A stretch of 64,000 bases of DNA from Mrakia gelida (Eukaryota > Basidiomycota > Tremellomycetes > Cystofilobasidiales > Mrakiaceae): assembly GCA_024345305.1 (NCBI GenBank), contig BRON01000017.1, positions 434,001 through 498,000 of the forward strand, read 5' to 3'. Numbering within the stretch: position 1 is the first letter of the stretch; each line of letters begins with the position of its first letter. Under the pieces are notes generated by a model. It had not been told where the DNA came from and did no database searches. It saw only the letters and a list, made by a program, of their open reading frames with translations. Shown one piece after another: positions 45,371 to 56,829 of this stretch. The position numbers and the translations under genes were made by a program.

Positions 45371-47827
45371 ATGAACTATCTACGAAACGTCGTCAGCGGT
45401 GAGTGCTCGCGGGACGCAGGGAAGAAGGAAGACACAGATCAAAGCTGAACCGAGCTCGTTCCCTCCTTCCCTCCCTCCCCCTCTCGCTCATTCTCGCTCG
45501 TTCTCGCGTTCTGCAGGTCCCAAAGCCCGTCATGTCTCAAAGGGAGAAGGCGTAGACTTGGATCTCGTTTATCTCACCGATATAATCATTCTCGTGGGTC
45601 AACTGAGTCCTTTGGAAGGAGAAACATGAGCGAGAGAGGAACGTCGAGCTGACCTTTCCCCTTCCCTTCGTTCGATTCAGATGGGCTGTTCGTCCTTCCT
45701 CCTCCACCTTCCTCCTCTTGTTCCCAAAGCTGACTCGAAGCGACTCTTACAGATCCCGCCTCCGGATTCGAAGCTTCTTATCGAAACAAGATGTCGGACG
45801 TGGTAGCTTTCTTGGACTCCAAGCATCGTGATTGTTATCGAGTCTTCAACCTGTCCGTTCGAGCTCTTCGTCCTCCTTCCCTTGTTCGATCACTTCGACT
45901 GAGCTGGTGCTTGCCCCTCTATACAGTTGCCCAACGTCCGAGAACTCTTATCCTCCGACGTCGTTCCATGGAAGGATCAGTCGATACCCTCATCCAGATC
46001 ATCACCCTCCTCCCCTCCCTCTCCTTCACGCTGCAACTCAGGAGATGGAAGCTTACCTGAACGCGAGTCCTGGAATTGGAGGAAAGAACGTCGTCGTCAT
46101 CCACTGCAAGGTGAGCCTCGTCTTGGTCGTTTCGGTCGAGAGCTTCGAGCTCGAAGACGAGAACAGGGCTGACCTTCTCGTTTCGCTCGTCGTTCAGGCA
46201 GGCAAAGGTCGAACTGGAACCCTCGCTTGCTGCCTGATGGAGAGACTCGGAGGCGTAGACGCTGTTGTCAAGGAGCACGGGATGCTCAATGGCCGACTCG
46301 AGGTTCCAGGATCACGGGAGGACGAGCTCACCGACGGGGAGGGAACGGAGGGAGGAAGTGTTACCGGTCCTACTCCCACTCCCATCGCTCCTTCTCCCTC
46401 TGAGGAGCCCTCAGTGGTCTCCAACCCTCCTCTTGCGTCGGATACCCTCACTCCTCCGAAGAAGACGCACAAGCCGTCCAAGTCTCAGCAGCTCTCGACT
46501 CCTCCTCCGTCTTCGCCTCCCCATCCCGCCGCCGCTGCTTTCGCTTTCCACACGGCTAGGAGGATGCACAACCCCGTGAGTGTCGAGATCTCCCCATAAA
46601 GACTCAGCTAGGCGCTAACTTCGAGTCATTTCTCGCTCCTCTTCAGCAATCCGTCAAGCAAGGAGTCTCCATCCCCTCCCAACGACGATTCGTTCGCTAC
46701 TTCCACTCCTCCCTCGCCAACCTTCGTTCCACCACCTCTTCCTCTCCCTCCACCCCGTCCATCTACCCAGGAGGCTCCCCACACTCCTCCAACCCCAAAC
46801 CAATGCTCAAACTCAAAGACATCATCGTCACCCAAACCTCCTCCGCCAACGCGTCTCTCACTCCCAAAGTCCGAGGAGAAGCAGCTCGTTACCTCGACTC
46901 GTTCGTCTCCATGCTCGACGACAAGGTCACTGAGAACGCGAAGCTTGGTTTGGAGGAGGGTGGATTGAAGCCTATTCTTGAGGGAGCTGGAGGGCTGGGA
47001 ATTGGGATGAGTGGGGTTGGGACGGATGAGGTTGGGGGGGAGGGTGAGAAAGGAGGGGCTGGGATGGTGAGGAGTTTGTCGAAATTGAGTGAGAGCTATG
47101 TCGAGGTTGGAGCGAAGGATTTCGATGAGTATGGGGAGGCGACCAAGACTGTGAGTGGTGGTGCTGTTTTTTTTTTGGCGCTGTTCGTTTGTTCGAGTCG
47201 AGTGAGGACGCGAAGCGAGGGCTTACTTTCGATTCGTCGCGTCGTCGTTTAAATCAGCCTCTCGTCACCCACCACCTCACCCCCGACAACGCCATCGTCG
47301 TTCATCCCGATCGAGAGCTCAAGATCCAAGTCTTGCACGGCGAGAACACTGGAAGATCCGTCAGCAGTTTGCGAGCTCGAGGATTCAAGTCCGCCGTCGT
47401 CAACGTCGTTCTCTCTCAGGTACGCCTCTCTCCCTCTTGCCTCTTGCCTTCTCCCTCTCTCCTTTCCCTCCCCTTCCTCCTAACCCACGCTTCTCCCTTC
47501 CTCTCTCTCCCTCAGGACACCTCCTCCCTCGGCTGGATCTGGCTCATCCCCTCCTTCCACCTCCCTCCTCCCTCCTCCTCCTCAACAACCTCACCCCGCA
47601 CCCACACCATCACCTTCCCCCGCGAACTCGTCGACTTCCGATCCAAGAGTCTCAGGTCGATCCAGCTCGTGTTCGAGGAGATGCCTGCTCCATCGCCTGC
47701 ACCGAGCTTGAACGTTGGAGGAGAGGAGGAGGGGAAGAAGGGAGAAGTGGTTCCGCCTGAGGGGGAGAGGGAGACGGCGGATACGAAGGGGATTAACGAG
47801 GCGGATGAGGGGGGGGAGTATAAGTAG
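45371..47827 (+). CDS. PTEN-type phosphatidylinositol-3,4,5-trisphosphate 3-phosphatase
   Basis: Removes the 3-phosphate of PIP3. The start MNYLRNVVSGPKARHVSKGE aligns with the N-terminal PIP2-binding region of human PTEN. LDLVYLTDIIILMGYPA needs a 7-nt microexon (45681-45687). Next come YRNKMSDVVAFLDSKHRD, a WPD-loop equivalent RYPHPDHHPP with its Asp, and the P-loop HCKAGKGRTG (catalytic Cys codon 46105-46107). An intron (46111-46197) splits the P-loop after the Lys. Then comes an insertion of about 110 Pro/Ser/Thr-rich residues absent from human PTEN, followed by QGVSIPSQRRFVRYF (the TI-loop and pre-C2 motif). The C2-like part includes DRELKIQVLHGENTGRSVSS. The tail is acidic and Gly-rich. 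Fungal homologues (S. pombe Ptn1, S. cerevisiae Tep1) are the likely counterparts. Confidence 0.92.
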
Positions 47828-48425
47828 ATTCGGTTTGGGGGAGGGGAGAGGTGGAAGGGGAGGTCGCGTTTTGGCTTTTGTTTCGTGTTTGGTTTAGAAC
47901 GAACGGAGAAGGAGCGATTGATAGCTTTGGGATACATACTATCTGTAAAAGGACCATGTTCGATCTCGTTCGCGAAGCTCTTGCTGTAAGAGTCCGAGGA
48001 CGGACGACGCGACGCGTCTGAGCGTACTCTCTTTGCTCTCTCGGTTTGGCTACCTCGTCGACGATTCTCGAGGCCCTCGCAGGATCATCTTTGAATCCCT
48101 TTGATCGTGCCAATTGAGAGTCCGGGCAAGATGAAAAAGGGGTGGGAGGAGTGGAAGAGAGCGAGGGAAGCGGACGAGCGCGAAGAAAGTTCCTCGACCG
48201 CTAGGAGCCCGCGAGGGAAAGCTATGCAATTTTTTGATCGACTTGGACATGCCAGAGGGTCATATTTTCCTCGTACTTGAAGGGGAAGATCAAGAACCGA
48301 CCCAGAATCATGTCTAAATCTGGTTGGCAAGGCCGCTCCAAAGAGATTTCGCGACGCCTCTTTCCTTCTCTCTTGCCACCACCGACCCACCCTCCTCCTC
48401 CCTTCCCTTCCTTTTCTCTCCCACC
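47828..48425. other. Intergenic: PTEN 3' flank and OPRTase promoter
   Basis: 598 bp with GACGCGTC at 48011-48018 and a CT-rich leader ending CCCACC before the ATG. No supported gene. Confidence 0.4.
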
Positions 48426-49480
48426 ATGCCCATCGTCCCCTCCGCCGAGTTCACCCCTGCCATCCCCAAGGAGCTCTTCGACCCCGCTGTGGCTTCGGCG
48501 GACGAGGTCGCTCACGTTCTGGCTCCCAAGTCGGATTCCTCGTTGCTGTCCGAGTACAAGGTCAAGTTCATCGAGGGAGCTCTTGAGGCGAAGGCTTTGA
48601 TCTTTGGAGAGTTTACGCTTAAGAGTGGCCGGTGAGTCGGCTGTTCCTTTGCTTCTTCTTCCGAGGCGAAACTGGGCGAAAGGGGAAGGAAGGAACGGAC
48701 GAGGCAAGGAAGGGAAAAACGTCGAAGCTGACCTCTCTTCCTTCCCTCCCCCCCTTCTCCCTCCCTCCCTCAGTCTCTCCCCCTACTTCTTCAACGCCGG
48801 CCTCCTCTACTCCGGATCCCTCCTCTCCAACACCGCCCAATCCTACGCTTCCGCCCTCCTCTCCTCCCCCATCGGATCCGACTTCGACCTCCTCTTCGGA
48901 CCAGCCTACAAGGGGATCTCCCTCGCCGCTATCACCTGCATGGCTCTCAGCGAACGACACAACGTCGATAAGGATTTCTGCTACAACAGGAAGGAGAAGA
49001 AGGATCATGGTGAGGGAGGAAGTATGGTGGGAGCGCCGTTGAAGGGGAGGGTGGTTATCATTGATGATGTGTTGACGAGAGGGGTGAGCTTGACTTCCCT
49101 TCCTTTTGCTTTGTTCCCTCTTCTCTCGCCTTTCCTCTTCTTTCACCCAGCTGACTCTCCATCAACCTCTTCTCCCCTTGCCCTCCCCACCCACCCCTTC
49201 TCGCCCTCCCCAGGTCGCCATTCGCGAAGCCATCGCCATGCTCCCCTCGGACGCGACCCTCGCCGGAATCATCGTCCTCGTCGACCGTCAAGAACGAGGA
49301 AACTCTACCACCACCCGTCAATCGACCGTCCAGGAGATTTCGGAAGAGTTCAAGGTCCCTGTGGTCCCTATCGTCGGGATGAGCGATATCATCGCTTGGA
49401 TGGAGAGGAAGGGAGGGATGGAGAAGGAGTTGGGAGAGATGAGGGTTTATAAGGAGAAGTATGGGGCGGAGGGGCTTTAG
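48426..49480 (+). CDS. URA5: Orotate phosphoribosyltransferase
   Basis: Cytosolic enzyme of de novo pyrimidine synthesis, converting orotate plus PRPP to OMP. Three exons: 48426-48631, 48774-49083, 49214-49480. Motifs: [58 protein letters not shown], the flexible-loop region [15 protein letters not shown] (catalytic Lys region), and the PRPP-binding [17 protein letters not shown]. About 260 residues; fungal OPRTases are typically 220-235, and the difference is an N-terminal extension ([19 protein letters not shown]). I keep ATG 48426, in a CACC ATG context; an internal start is possible but would drop conserved sequence. OPRTase is separate from OMP decarboxylase, as usual in fungi. Confidence 0.95.
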
Positions 49481-49887
49481 ATCTGAGGGTTCGAAAGAGG
49501 TTTGGAGGGAGAGCATTTTATACTGCTAGATTCGATTTGGGCTTTTGCGAGCGAGGAGAGGGAGGGGAAGCTGAGCTGAACGAGCGAAGGAGGGAGGTGT
49601 TGAGCTCGACTCATCGAGAAGGAGGTTGAGATTGAGCTCTGATTATCCGGCTTCAGCGAGCTCAAAAAAACTTCCAGTGCCACTAGAGTCTCGTTGGGTA
49701 TCCTCTTGCTCGATTCGTATCGTTTCCTATCTTATGATGTATTTTCTGCCTCTCTCCCAACGAGTTGAGTCATCCCTCGTTTTTGAGCTTCAACGTTCCT
49801 TCCCTCTCCCTCTCTCCCAACATCGACCTCGAATACCTACCATCAACCCACCCTCCATCTCAACACCTCCCTTACCTCTTATCTTCG
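49481..49887. other. Intergenic
   Basis: 407 bp between the OPRTase and dioxygenase genes; promoter of the latter with a CT-rich leader close to 49800-49880. Nothing else recognised. Confidence 0.4.
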
Positions 49888-50887
49888 ATGCTCCCCCAAC
49901 CCATCAACTTCCCAAAATGGCTCGCCGAGAACTCTCACCTCCTCCAACCCCCAGTGGGCAACTTCTGCTTGTACGACGGCAAAGATCATACAGTCATGGT
50001 CGTAGGAGGTCCTAATACTAGGAGGGATTGTGAGAGCACTTCCCCCGCATGTCTTCTCGACCCTTCGAGACCCATGCTGACCTGCGATTTGGCTCTACAG
50101 ATCATGTCAACGAGACGGAGGTGAGCGAAGCGAAGCGAACGACGAGCTCGTCTCTTCGTGAACTTGGGTTCGGACGCTGATCGATCTTTGACGGGTCGGG
50201 GATGGAATTGGGTAGGAATGGTTCTACCAGTACAAAGGCTACATGATCTTGAAGGTTGTAGACGATGGGGAGTTCAGGGACGTGAGGATCGAGGAAGGGG
50301 AGATGTTCATGCTTCCTGGTTCGTTCGAGCTCTCCCTCCTCTTCTCCTTCCCTTCCTCCGCTCGAACTGACTTTTGTACTGCTCTGATGCTCGTTCGTGG
50401 CTCAGGAAACACACCACACAACCCCTGTCGTTTCGCTGATACCATTGGACTCGTCGTGGAGCGGGTACGACCGCCTGGAGCTGTTGGTTCGTCCCTCTCG
50501 TCCGCTCTCCCTCGTCGTCTCGCTTCCCTCGAGCGCTCGCTCACTTCCTCGTCGTCTTCAGATTCCCTCCAATGGTACTGCCAGTCGCCAACAGCTCACC
50601 CAGAAGGTCCTCATGTCATCAACAAGGAGAGCTTTCACGTCACGGATTTGGGAAGTCAGCTCAAGCCTTTGATCAACGTACGTTCGCCTCTCCTTCTCCT
50701 CTCTCCTTCTCTTTCTCCACTTCTCGGTACCCCTCTGGGCTCTTAACAAACTTCGAAGCCAAAGCTGACCCACCACTCCACCTCCACCTCCTTCCTTCCT
50801 TACCTTTTCTCCCTCGTGCAGGACTGGATGTCCTCCGTCGAAAAACGGACATGCAAGGAGTGCGGCTTCGTCTCCGAGCCCAAGTAA
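49888..50887 (+). CDS. BNA1: 3-Hydroxyanthranilate 3,4-dioxygenase
   Basis: Fe(II) cupin enzyme of the kynurenine route to quinolinate and NAD. Exons: 49888-50029, 50101-50120 (20 nt), 50216-50318, 50406-50486, 50562-50677, 50822-50887. The substrate-side motif [18 protein letters not shown] is followed by the metal-ligand block [15 protein letters not shown] (His and Glu; the microexon encodes YHVNETE) and by [17 protein letters not shown] with the third ligand His. The C-terminus has a Cys pair, [13 protein letters not shown], consistent with the rubredoxin-like second metal site of the fungal/bacterial enzyme, though only two of its cysteines are obvious here. About 175 residues, normal for fungi. 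Confidence 0.95.
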
Positions 50888-51279
50888 CTCAGGCTTTTGG
50901 TTCTTCCCATGGCCGTACGAGCGAGCGATGCTGCTGATAGATGAGCTTTTCGTAACCACCTCGCTCTTCAGCAAACCGAAGGACTGCCTTGCCTTCCTTC
51001 GTTCGACGCGTCACTCCTTCCCCTCTCTCGTTTTACCCAGCTTTCGCTCGCTTCACACGACCCACGAGGTGCTGCTCAAAATTCACCGCTTTGCTCGGAA
51101 CCTCTTGATCACAAGACGGCCCTTTCCTTACGTGACCGTGTCGACCGATCCACCCCGAGGAGAAGTAAGCAAGCTAGAGGAACCGAACGCGGACGACGCG
51201 TTTTCTTCTCGTCAGCCCTTTCGAACCTCCTGCGGGATCTCCTCCCTAACCACCACCGTCGACTCAAATTAACAGAACG
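50888..51279. other. Intergenic
   Basis: 392 bp; GACGCGTC at 51005-51012. Expected to hold the methyltransferase promoter; no coding frame with support. Confidence 0.4.
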
Positions 51280-53272
51280 ATGGATCGAGATCGCTCGAAG
51301 TCGTCAAGTGAGCTTTTCTCGTCCTCAAGCGGAAAGGCTTGCGACTCGACTGACTCTCGTCTTCCCTCGACGCAGGTTCAACTCCTCAACCCAAGCTCGA
51401 AGCTCTCTCCCTCTCAGACGACGCAGAGGACGATGCTGCGTCGGACACGGACGGCCTCGTTACCATCGACTCTCCAACGAAGAGTGATCTGTACACTATA
51501 CGGAATGGTGAGCAACAAACCGAACGAGAGGAGAGGGAGACCGTGCAGCGAGAAGTCTTCGGATCCGCCGGAACGTTTGACCTTCCCCTCCCCTTCGGTT
51601 CGTTTCGTCGTGTCGGGAAGGAAACATCAAGCTCTCAATGAGGATGCTTACAGGTGAGTACAGTGCTCTCTCTCTCGAACGTCTTTTCTTCGCTCGGGCG
51701 ACGTTTAATTGCGTAAGGATGACCCCCTCCCTCTCGTTCTTCTCTCGTGTGCTGAATCGCGAAGCTGGGCCGTCGACGGCGTAGCAGCCAAACTCGAGCT
51801 TCTATTAGCTTCCGTCTTAGCTTTGACGTTCCCGAATGGGCTGTGCTTCGAGCCTTCCCCTGGAGCGTTGGCGGAGGTGCTGGGGTTGGGGCAGGGGAGG
51901 ATTTTGGATGTTGGTGAGTTGAGTTGGTTGACCGCGTTTGGGTTCCCTCGTTGGTTTGGGACTGATTTGTTTTCTTGAGGGGGTGGGATGGTAGGTAGTG
52001 GAGTAGTAGGCGAGTGGGCTATGAAAATGGGGCAGAGGTTCCCGAGCTCGAAGGTTATTGGGGTAGGTGAGTTCGTCCCTTTTCGCGTCGCCTCGCTCGC
52101 TGCTCTCGTGCTGACTTTTCTTCCTCATTTGTCCGTCGTCAGATCTCGTTCCTTCGGAGAACGAGTGAGCCGAGCATTTCCAGATATAGTTCTTTGCTTG
52201 GAGGGAGGGAACGCTGACTTTCCCTCTTCTCCCCTTTCTCGATTCGACGCGCCGGTCCAAGGTTCGCTCTCTCGTTAGTCTCCCGCTCCTTTACCTCGCC
52301 GCTTATCCGAGCTCAGGCTTACCCATAGGGTTCCGGTATCTCAGGAACGTATCTTTCGAAGTGCACGACATATCAGAACGGCTTCCTTAGTGAGTGACGC
52401 TTGGCCAGGTTGTTTCCGACGCGTCGAATCGGAGGCTGACATTCGATTACTTCTCCTCACTCCCAGTCCTGATCAGTTCTTCTCCTTGTGAGTCCCCGTC
52501 TTCTATGTGCCCTTGACCATCAAACCTCGAGCTCACCATCTCCTCTTTTCCCCAGAATACACCTCCGCGGCCTCTCCGTCGCAGCCCTCGCTCTCCTTTC
52601 CGAAGTCGCTCGCTTTCTAGTCCCAGGTGGAGTTCTCCTCATCTGCGAACCAAATGTGAGTCCCGTCTCTCCCATCTTCCCTTCCCCTCCTCTCTCTGAC
52701 CTCCGTTCCTTCTCTTTCTATCGACAGAACCTCCTCTCAAGTCGAACGCCCAACAACCCTTTCCTCGAACGAGCTCTCGCCCGTCGTGAACGAGATCAGC
52801 CCTCTTACCTCAACGCCGTTCGTCAACGATGGTTCCAGGAGATGGCCCCTCGGGTGAAGGGTCATGGGATGTTTGAAGGGATCGTGGATCATTGGGATGA
52901 GATTGGGGTGGGGACGAAGGAGGGAGGTGAGTTGAGCTGAGTCGCGTCGTCCTCGACAACGTCTGCGTTCTCGCCCTTTGCTCGTTCTTTCGTCGACGTT
53001 CTCTCACCCGCTGATGTTTCCTTCCCCTTCCCTTCTCAGGCCCACCAAACTCATCTCAACGAGGCTCTTGCATGCGCGAAGCGTGTCTGGCCATCTGGAA
53101 CCTCGAGACCTCTTCCGAAGACATGGACGAGGAAACGAGAGCTGCTCGAATCGCATCGGATCGAGAGCTCATCCCTCCTGAGGATGTGGGGTTGTTTGTT
53201 CAGTTTAGGTCGGTTTGGGCGAGGAGGTGTTGTAAGGTTGAAGATGGAGTGGGGATGAGAATGGACGATTAG
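51280..53272 (+). CDS. Class I SAM-dependent methyltransferase (fungal, target unknown)
   Basis: The first exon is MDRDRSKSSS-like and joins over an intron to an acidic stretch (LEALSLSDDAEDDAASDTD). Then LYTIRNG and two introns lead to AKLELLLASVLALTFPNGLC, GRILDVGSGVVGEWAMKMGQ (motif I; the DVG/SG junction is an intron) and FPSSKVIGVDLVPS (motif post I). NVSFEVHDISERLPY fits the adenine-binding motif II/III region, PDQFFSLIHLRGLSVAA the post-II block, and EVARFLVPGGVLLICEPN motif III. The C-terminus MAPRVKGHGMFEGIVDHW...LFVQFRSVWARRCC is as in the LaeA/Tmt-like fungal group. The exon between about 52163 and 52352 is not certain. No substrate can be inferred from sequence or neighbours. Confidence 0.75.
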
Positions 53273-53475
53273 CCTTGCGTGTTGTTGCGTTTTCGAAAGA
53301 GACGCGCTTTTCTCGCTGAGAAGTCGTTCATCGACTGCATTTAGATGTTGATACAATAAGGAGACAGCGACCAGCGATGGTAAGTGAGTACGTAGACTAG
53401 ACTAGACGTAAAGCGAGTCCGAGAAAGACATGAACAGACGAGGACGCGTCGATGCAAAGAGAATGAACGACGAGA

Positions 53476-56400
53476 TCAACTCGTCGGTTCGGACCAGCTC
53501 TTCCTTCCCGTTCTTTCTGATTCTGGGACGAGGAGAGAGGAAGGTCGGTGTCGGCCTGAGACGTTGGTGGGTTCGGTGGAGGCTCGAGGGTGGGGTTCTG
53601 CGACGGGAAGAGGGGGGGAGGGAGTCAGCGTGGGGTTCGACGAAAGGCGATGCGACCAGACTGAGTTTGTGGGTCCCTTCAGCTCGAAAAGAACAAGCTG
53701 AGAGACCCCCACCGGATAAAGTACGGAGCGAGACTCGCACTCGACTCCAACGTCGATAGACAGCCTATTCCTCTCCCTCCTCGTCGGCGCCGTCGTCGAC
53801 AACTCCACGCTCCTCCTCCCTCCCGTTCCATCTCCTCCGCCCAGCCTCATCGCAGCGCCAACCAGAGTCCCCCTCGTTGTACTCATCGTAGCCCTATTCG
53901 CCACAGCCGGCTCCCCAACCGAACTCGTCGTCGAATCCACCCTCGAGATGGCTGAGAACTTCCCTCGCGGAGGAGGCTCAAGAAGAGGACTGTCTGGATC
54001 CGTTTCCGCCATCGAGTAGGGTCGTCCGAACGTTCGAGTAGAGGTGCGACGATCTCGTTCTTGGGATTCGGTCGAACGACGAGGGTTGAGAAGGTTGGAG
54101 GACGATGAAGGGTGGGCGGCAACTGCGAATGCTCCTGCTGTTGAGATGGGAGGTTCGGACTGGAGTTCTTCGAAGAAGTCTTCTCCTGGGAGGTAGGATG
54201 ATGGCGGTCGTGGAGAGGAGGCGGAGAAGGAGTGAGGTGAGGCTGAGGAAGGGGAGTTGGGGTTGGTGAAAGGAAAAGCGGGTGAGAGGAGTGCTGCTGG
54301 TGGTGGTGGTGAGCGAGGGGGTTGTGGGAGGGTCGGGAAGACAGTAGCGGAGAGAGGCGTTCGAGCCTGAGCGAGGGGTGAAGGCGGGAAAGGATTCGGT
54401 TGTGGATGTTGTTGTCGAGGAGCTTGGAACGAATCCCACGAGGGAACTCGAGACGCGTCGATGAGTCCGGGTCCTTCGTCCTCGTTCGTTTCGCGATCGA
54501 AGGCGGGTGTTGAGTCTGTTCCCAAAGATCGATCTACGATGGTGGTTCCGGTGGTTCCGCGAGAGTGAGAAGAGGAGGGATCGGTGATGGATGCTGAGCG
54601 AAGAGGAGGAGTGAAGGGTGTGGGTTGAGATCGAGGTTCGGCGCGTCCGACGAAGAAGCGAGAGTTTGGCGATCGGGGCGTTCTATTCGTCCTGCGAGGG
54701 TTGGGCTGGGAGGATGATTGAACATTTCGGAGGTTCGAGGGGCGAGATGACGGTTTCCGAGAGGGAGGGGAAGAAGCCGCGAGGTGATGAGTGGGAGCAG
54801 GACTTCGTCCGAGTTGAGAGACGCGAACGCTCGAAGCTGAACGACGGACAGTCGACGAGTTGTTGGGCCAGGGATGAGTAACGCAGGCGTCGAAGATTTC
54901 GAGGATCCTCTCTGCTCAGTGAAACAAGACATCAGTCAGTGTCGGCGCGACTTGGGACCTCAGGTCGAGGGAAAAAAAAACGCGACTCACCATCCAACCT
55001 CCCTCTCCACCCCTTCCCAACCATCAGAACCCCACCCTTCTCCACCTCCCCACTTCCTCCCTTTCCCTCCTCCCTCTCCTTCCACCAAACCACAAGCCAA
55101 GCACCCATCAAAACCATCGTCCTCGCGCACGTCGCTCCCACAAACACACAGAGCACGACCGTCGCGTACGAAGTCAACTCCTCCTTTCCCTCCTCGAAGT
55201 ACAACCCATCCTCCTGCACCTCCAGTCCTTCAAACGACTTCCCCGTCCCTCCTAAAACGAGCATGAGTGCCAGCGCCGCGCGAGGTAGAACGAGGAGCGT
55301 GGAAGGGTAGGTTTGGAGGATTCGAAAGGAAGGAGTGGGTGAGACGGTCGGAGCGAGTGAGGGTGGATTGCGAGATGTGGGAGAGGAAGGCGTGGTGAGC
55401 AGGGGAGATGAGGGAGGTGAGTAGATGGGAGTAGGGGGAGAGATAGATCGTGAGGATGGGAGGGGATTCTGGAGAGACGAAGAAGACGCGTCAGGTCAGG
55501 AAACGAGAGAGACGGAGAGGAGAGCAAGGCTGAACTGACTTTGTTTCCAGACGGACCACCAGATCTTGGTCTGTCGGAGGAGAACGATGATCCAGGCTAA
55601 GTAGCAGGAGAGATAGATTGCTGGGGCGAGAGCCCAGGGACGAGGTTGGGCGATGGCGAGACTGAGACAACGAAAGGGAAGAGGAGACGCGATCAGTTCG
55701 AGTCCATGCAACCAAAGGAGAAGACGAGTGCGCTTACAGGATGAGGATGTAAGCCGTCGAGAAGTCAAAGAACTGAGTAGACAGTTGTTAATCGAACAGT
55801 GAGTCACACGAGCGAAGGAAATGTTCGAAGAAGAGGAGCGAGCAACGCGACGACTCATCAACCAAACGACCTGCTCTCCGACCGTCCAGCACCACGTCCC
55901 CACCCATCCAACCCTCCTCTCCCACGGCCCACCTCCAACAGCAGTCAGATCCAACCCCCTCGCTCTAAACGCAGGCTTTCTCTCCGTCGTCACTCGTCCC
56001 TGAGGGTCGCCGAGGGGAGGAGAGACCCTCTGAAGGTACGAGAACCTCGCTGGTGTGAAAGGCTTGACGAACGGAGGAGGGGAAGGAACGGTCTTGTTCG
56101 TGGGCCACCAATCTGGGAGCCATCCCGAGGGAGAGACGATGACCATCGAAGAGGAGGAGGAGGTGGACTGGGAGGGAGCGTGGCGAGGTTGCGAGAGGGG
56201 GGAGAGGGAGGGGGAGGAGGGGTGTCGAAGGTGAGCTTGGGCTCTGGGAGTTTGGGTTGAGCTTGAAGAGGACGGTTCGTCCGCCTGCGTTGGAGGGAAG
56301 GCCATACCAGTAGAGAGCTAAGGAGCGAGGTGTATCAAAGGATTGAGTCGTTCGAGGGAGAAGGGGAGGGCGACCGAAGAGATGAGGAGGAAACGAGCGG

Positions 56401-56640
56401 AGAGGGAAAGGAAGGAGAGCCGGCTCCTTCAGTGGTTGAAAAGGAGAGTCGTTGAGGTACAGGGAGGAAGACGAAGAGAAGAGGGAGAGATACAGGGGCC
56501 AGCTCTCGACCTGGAAGGGTGGTGGTTGCGAGCTCAAGAGAAAAGGTCAGCGTTTCGAGGGTTCACGACCGAGGAGAGAGGAGGTCGTCGGAGGGGATCA
56601 GGGGAAGCTTGTTCAGCGGAGAGTTTTGACGGCCGTCCAT
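53476..56640 (-). CDS. Multi-span membrane protein with long Ser/Pro-rich C-terminus
   Basis: Family not recognised. The frame-consistent model starts at ATG 56640 (MDGRQNSPLNKLPLIPSDDL), with introns joining QVESWPLYLSLFSSSSSL to a Ser/Thr-rich region and then GWLPDWWPTNKTVPSPPPF. Hydrophobic segments follow: VGWVGTWCWTVGEQVVW with FFDFSTAYILIL, RPWALAPAIYLSCYLAWIIV, TYPSTLLVLPRAALALMLVL, and TSYATVVLCVFVGATCARTM continuing through VLMGAWLVVWW. This suggests four to six membrane spans. The remaining 450 or so residues are Ser/Pro-rich and probably cytosolic and disordered, ending at the stop 53478-53476 after a final intron. It could be a plasma-membrane sensor or trafficking protein, but nothing in the sequence decides this. 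190 bp downstream of the FUN14 gene on the same strand. Confidence 0.58.
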
Positions 56641-56829
56641 TTTGGAGCTGGGAAATATTTTCCGGAAGGGTGAGATGGACCTGAAGGTGCTGGAGAAGAC
56701 TGATCGTTCGCTGAGACGAGGGAAGAAGTGTGCGAGAGCGAAAAGCGTAGGTCTCGCTTGAGGGCTGAACGACGACGCGCTTTCCCTCTCAACGGCCTGC
56801 CTCGTGCAACAAAAGAACGACATACATAT

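Noticed and set aside
45093..45374. 93-codon plus-strand ORF between glucan synthase and PTEN
   Set aside because: It has no conserved pattern and overlaps the PTEN start region in another frame.
51607..51657. Frame reading GRKHQALNEDAYR in the methyltransferase gene, resembling a LaeA-type N-terminus
   Set aside because: The adjoining introns are consistent only with the other frame, which leads in phase into AKLELLLASVLAL and motif I.
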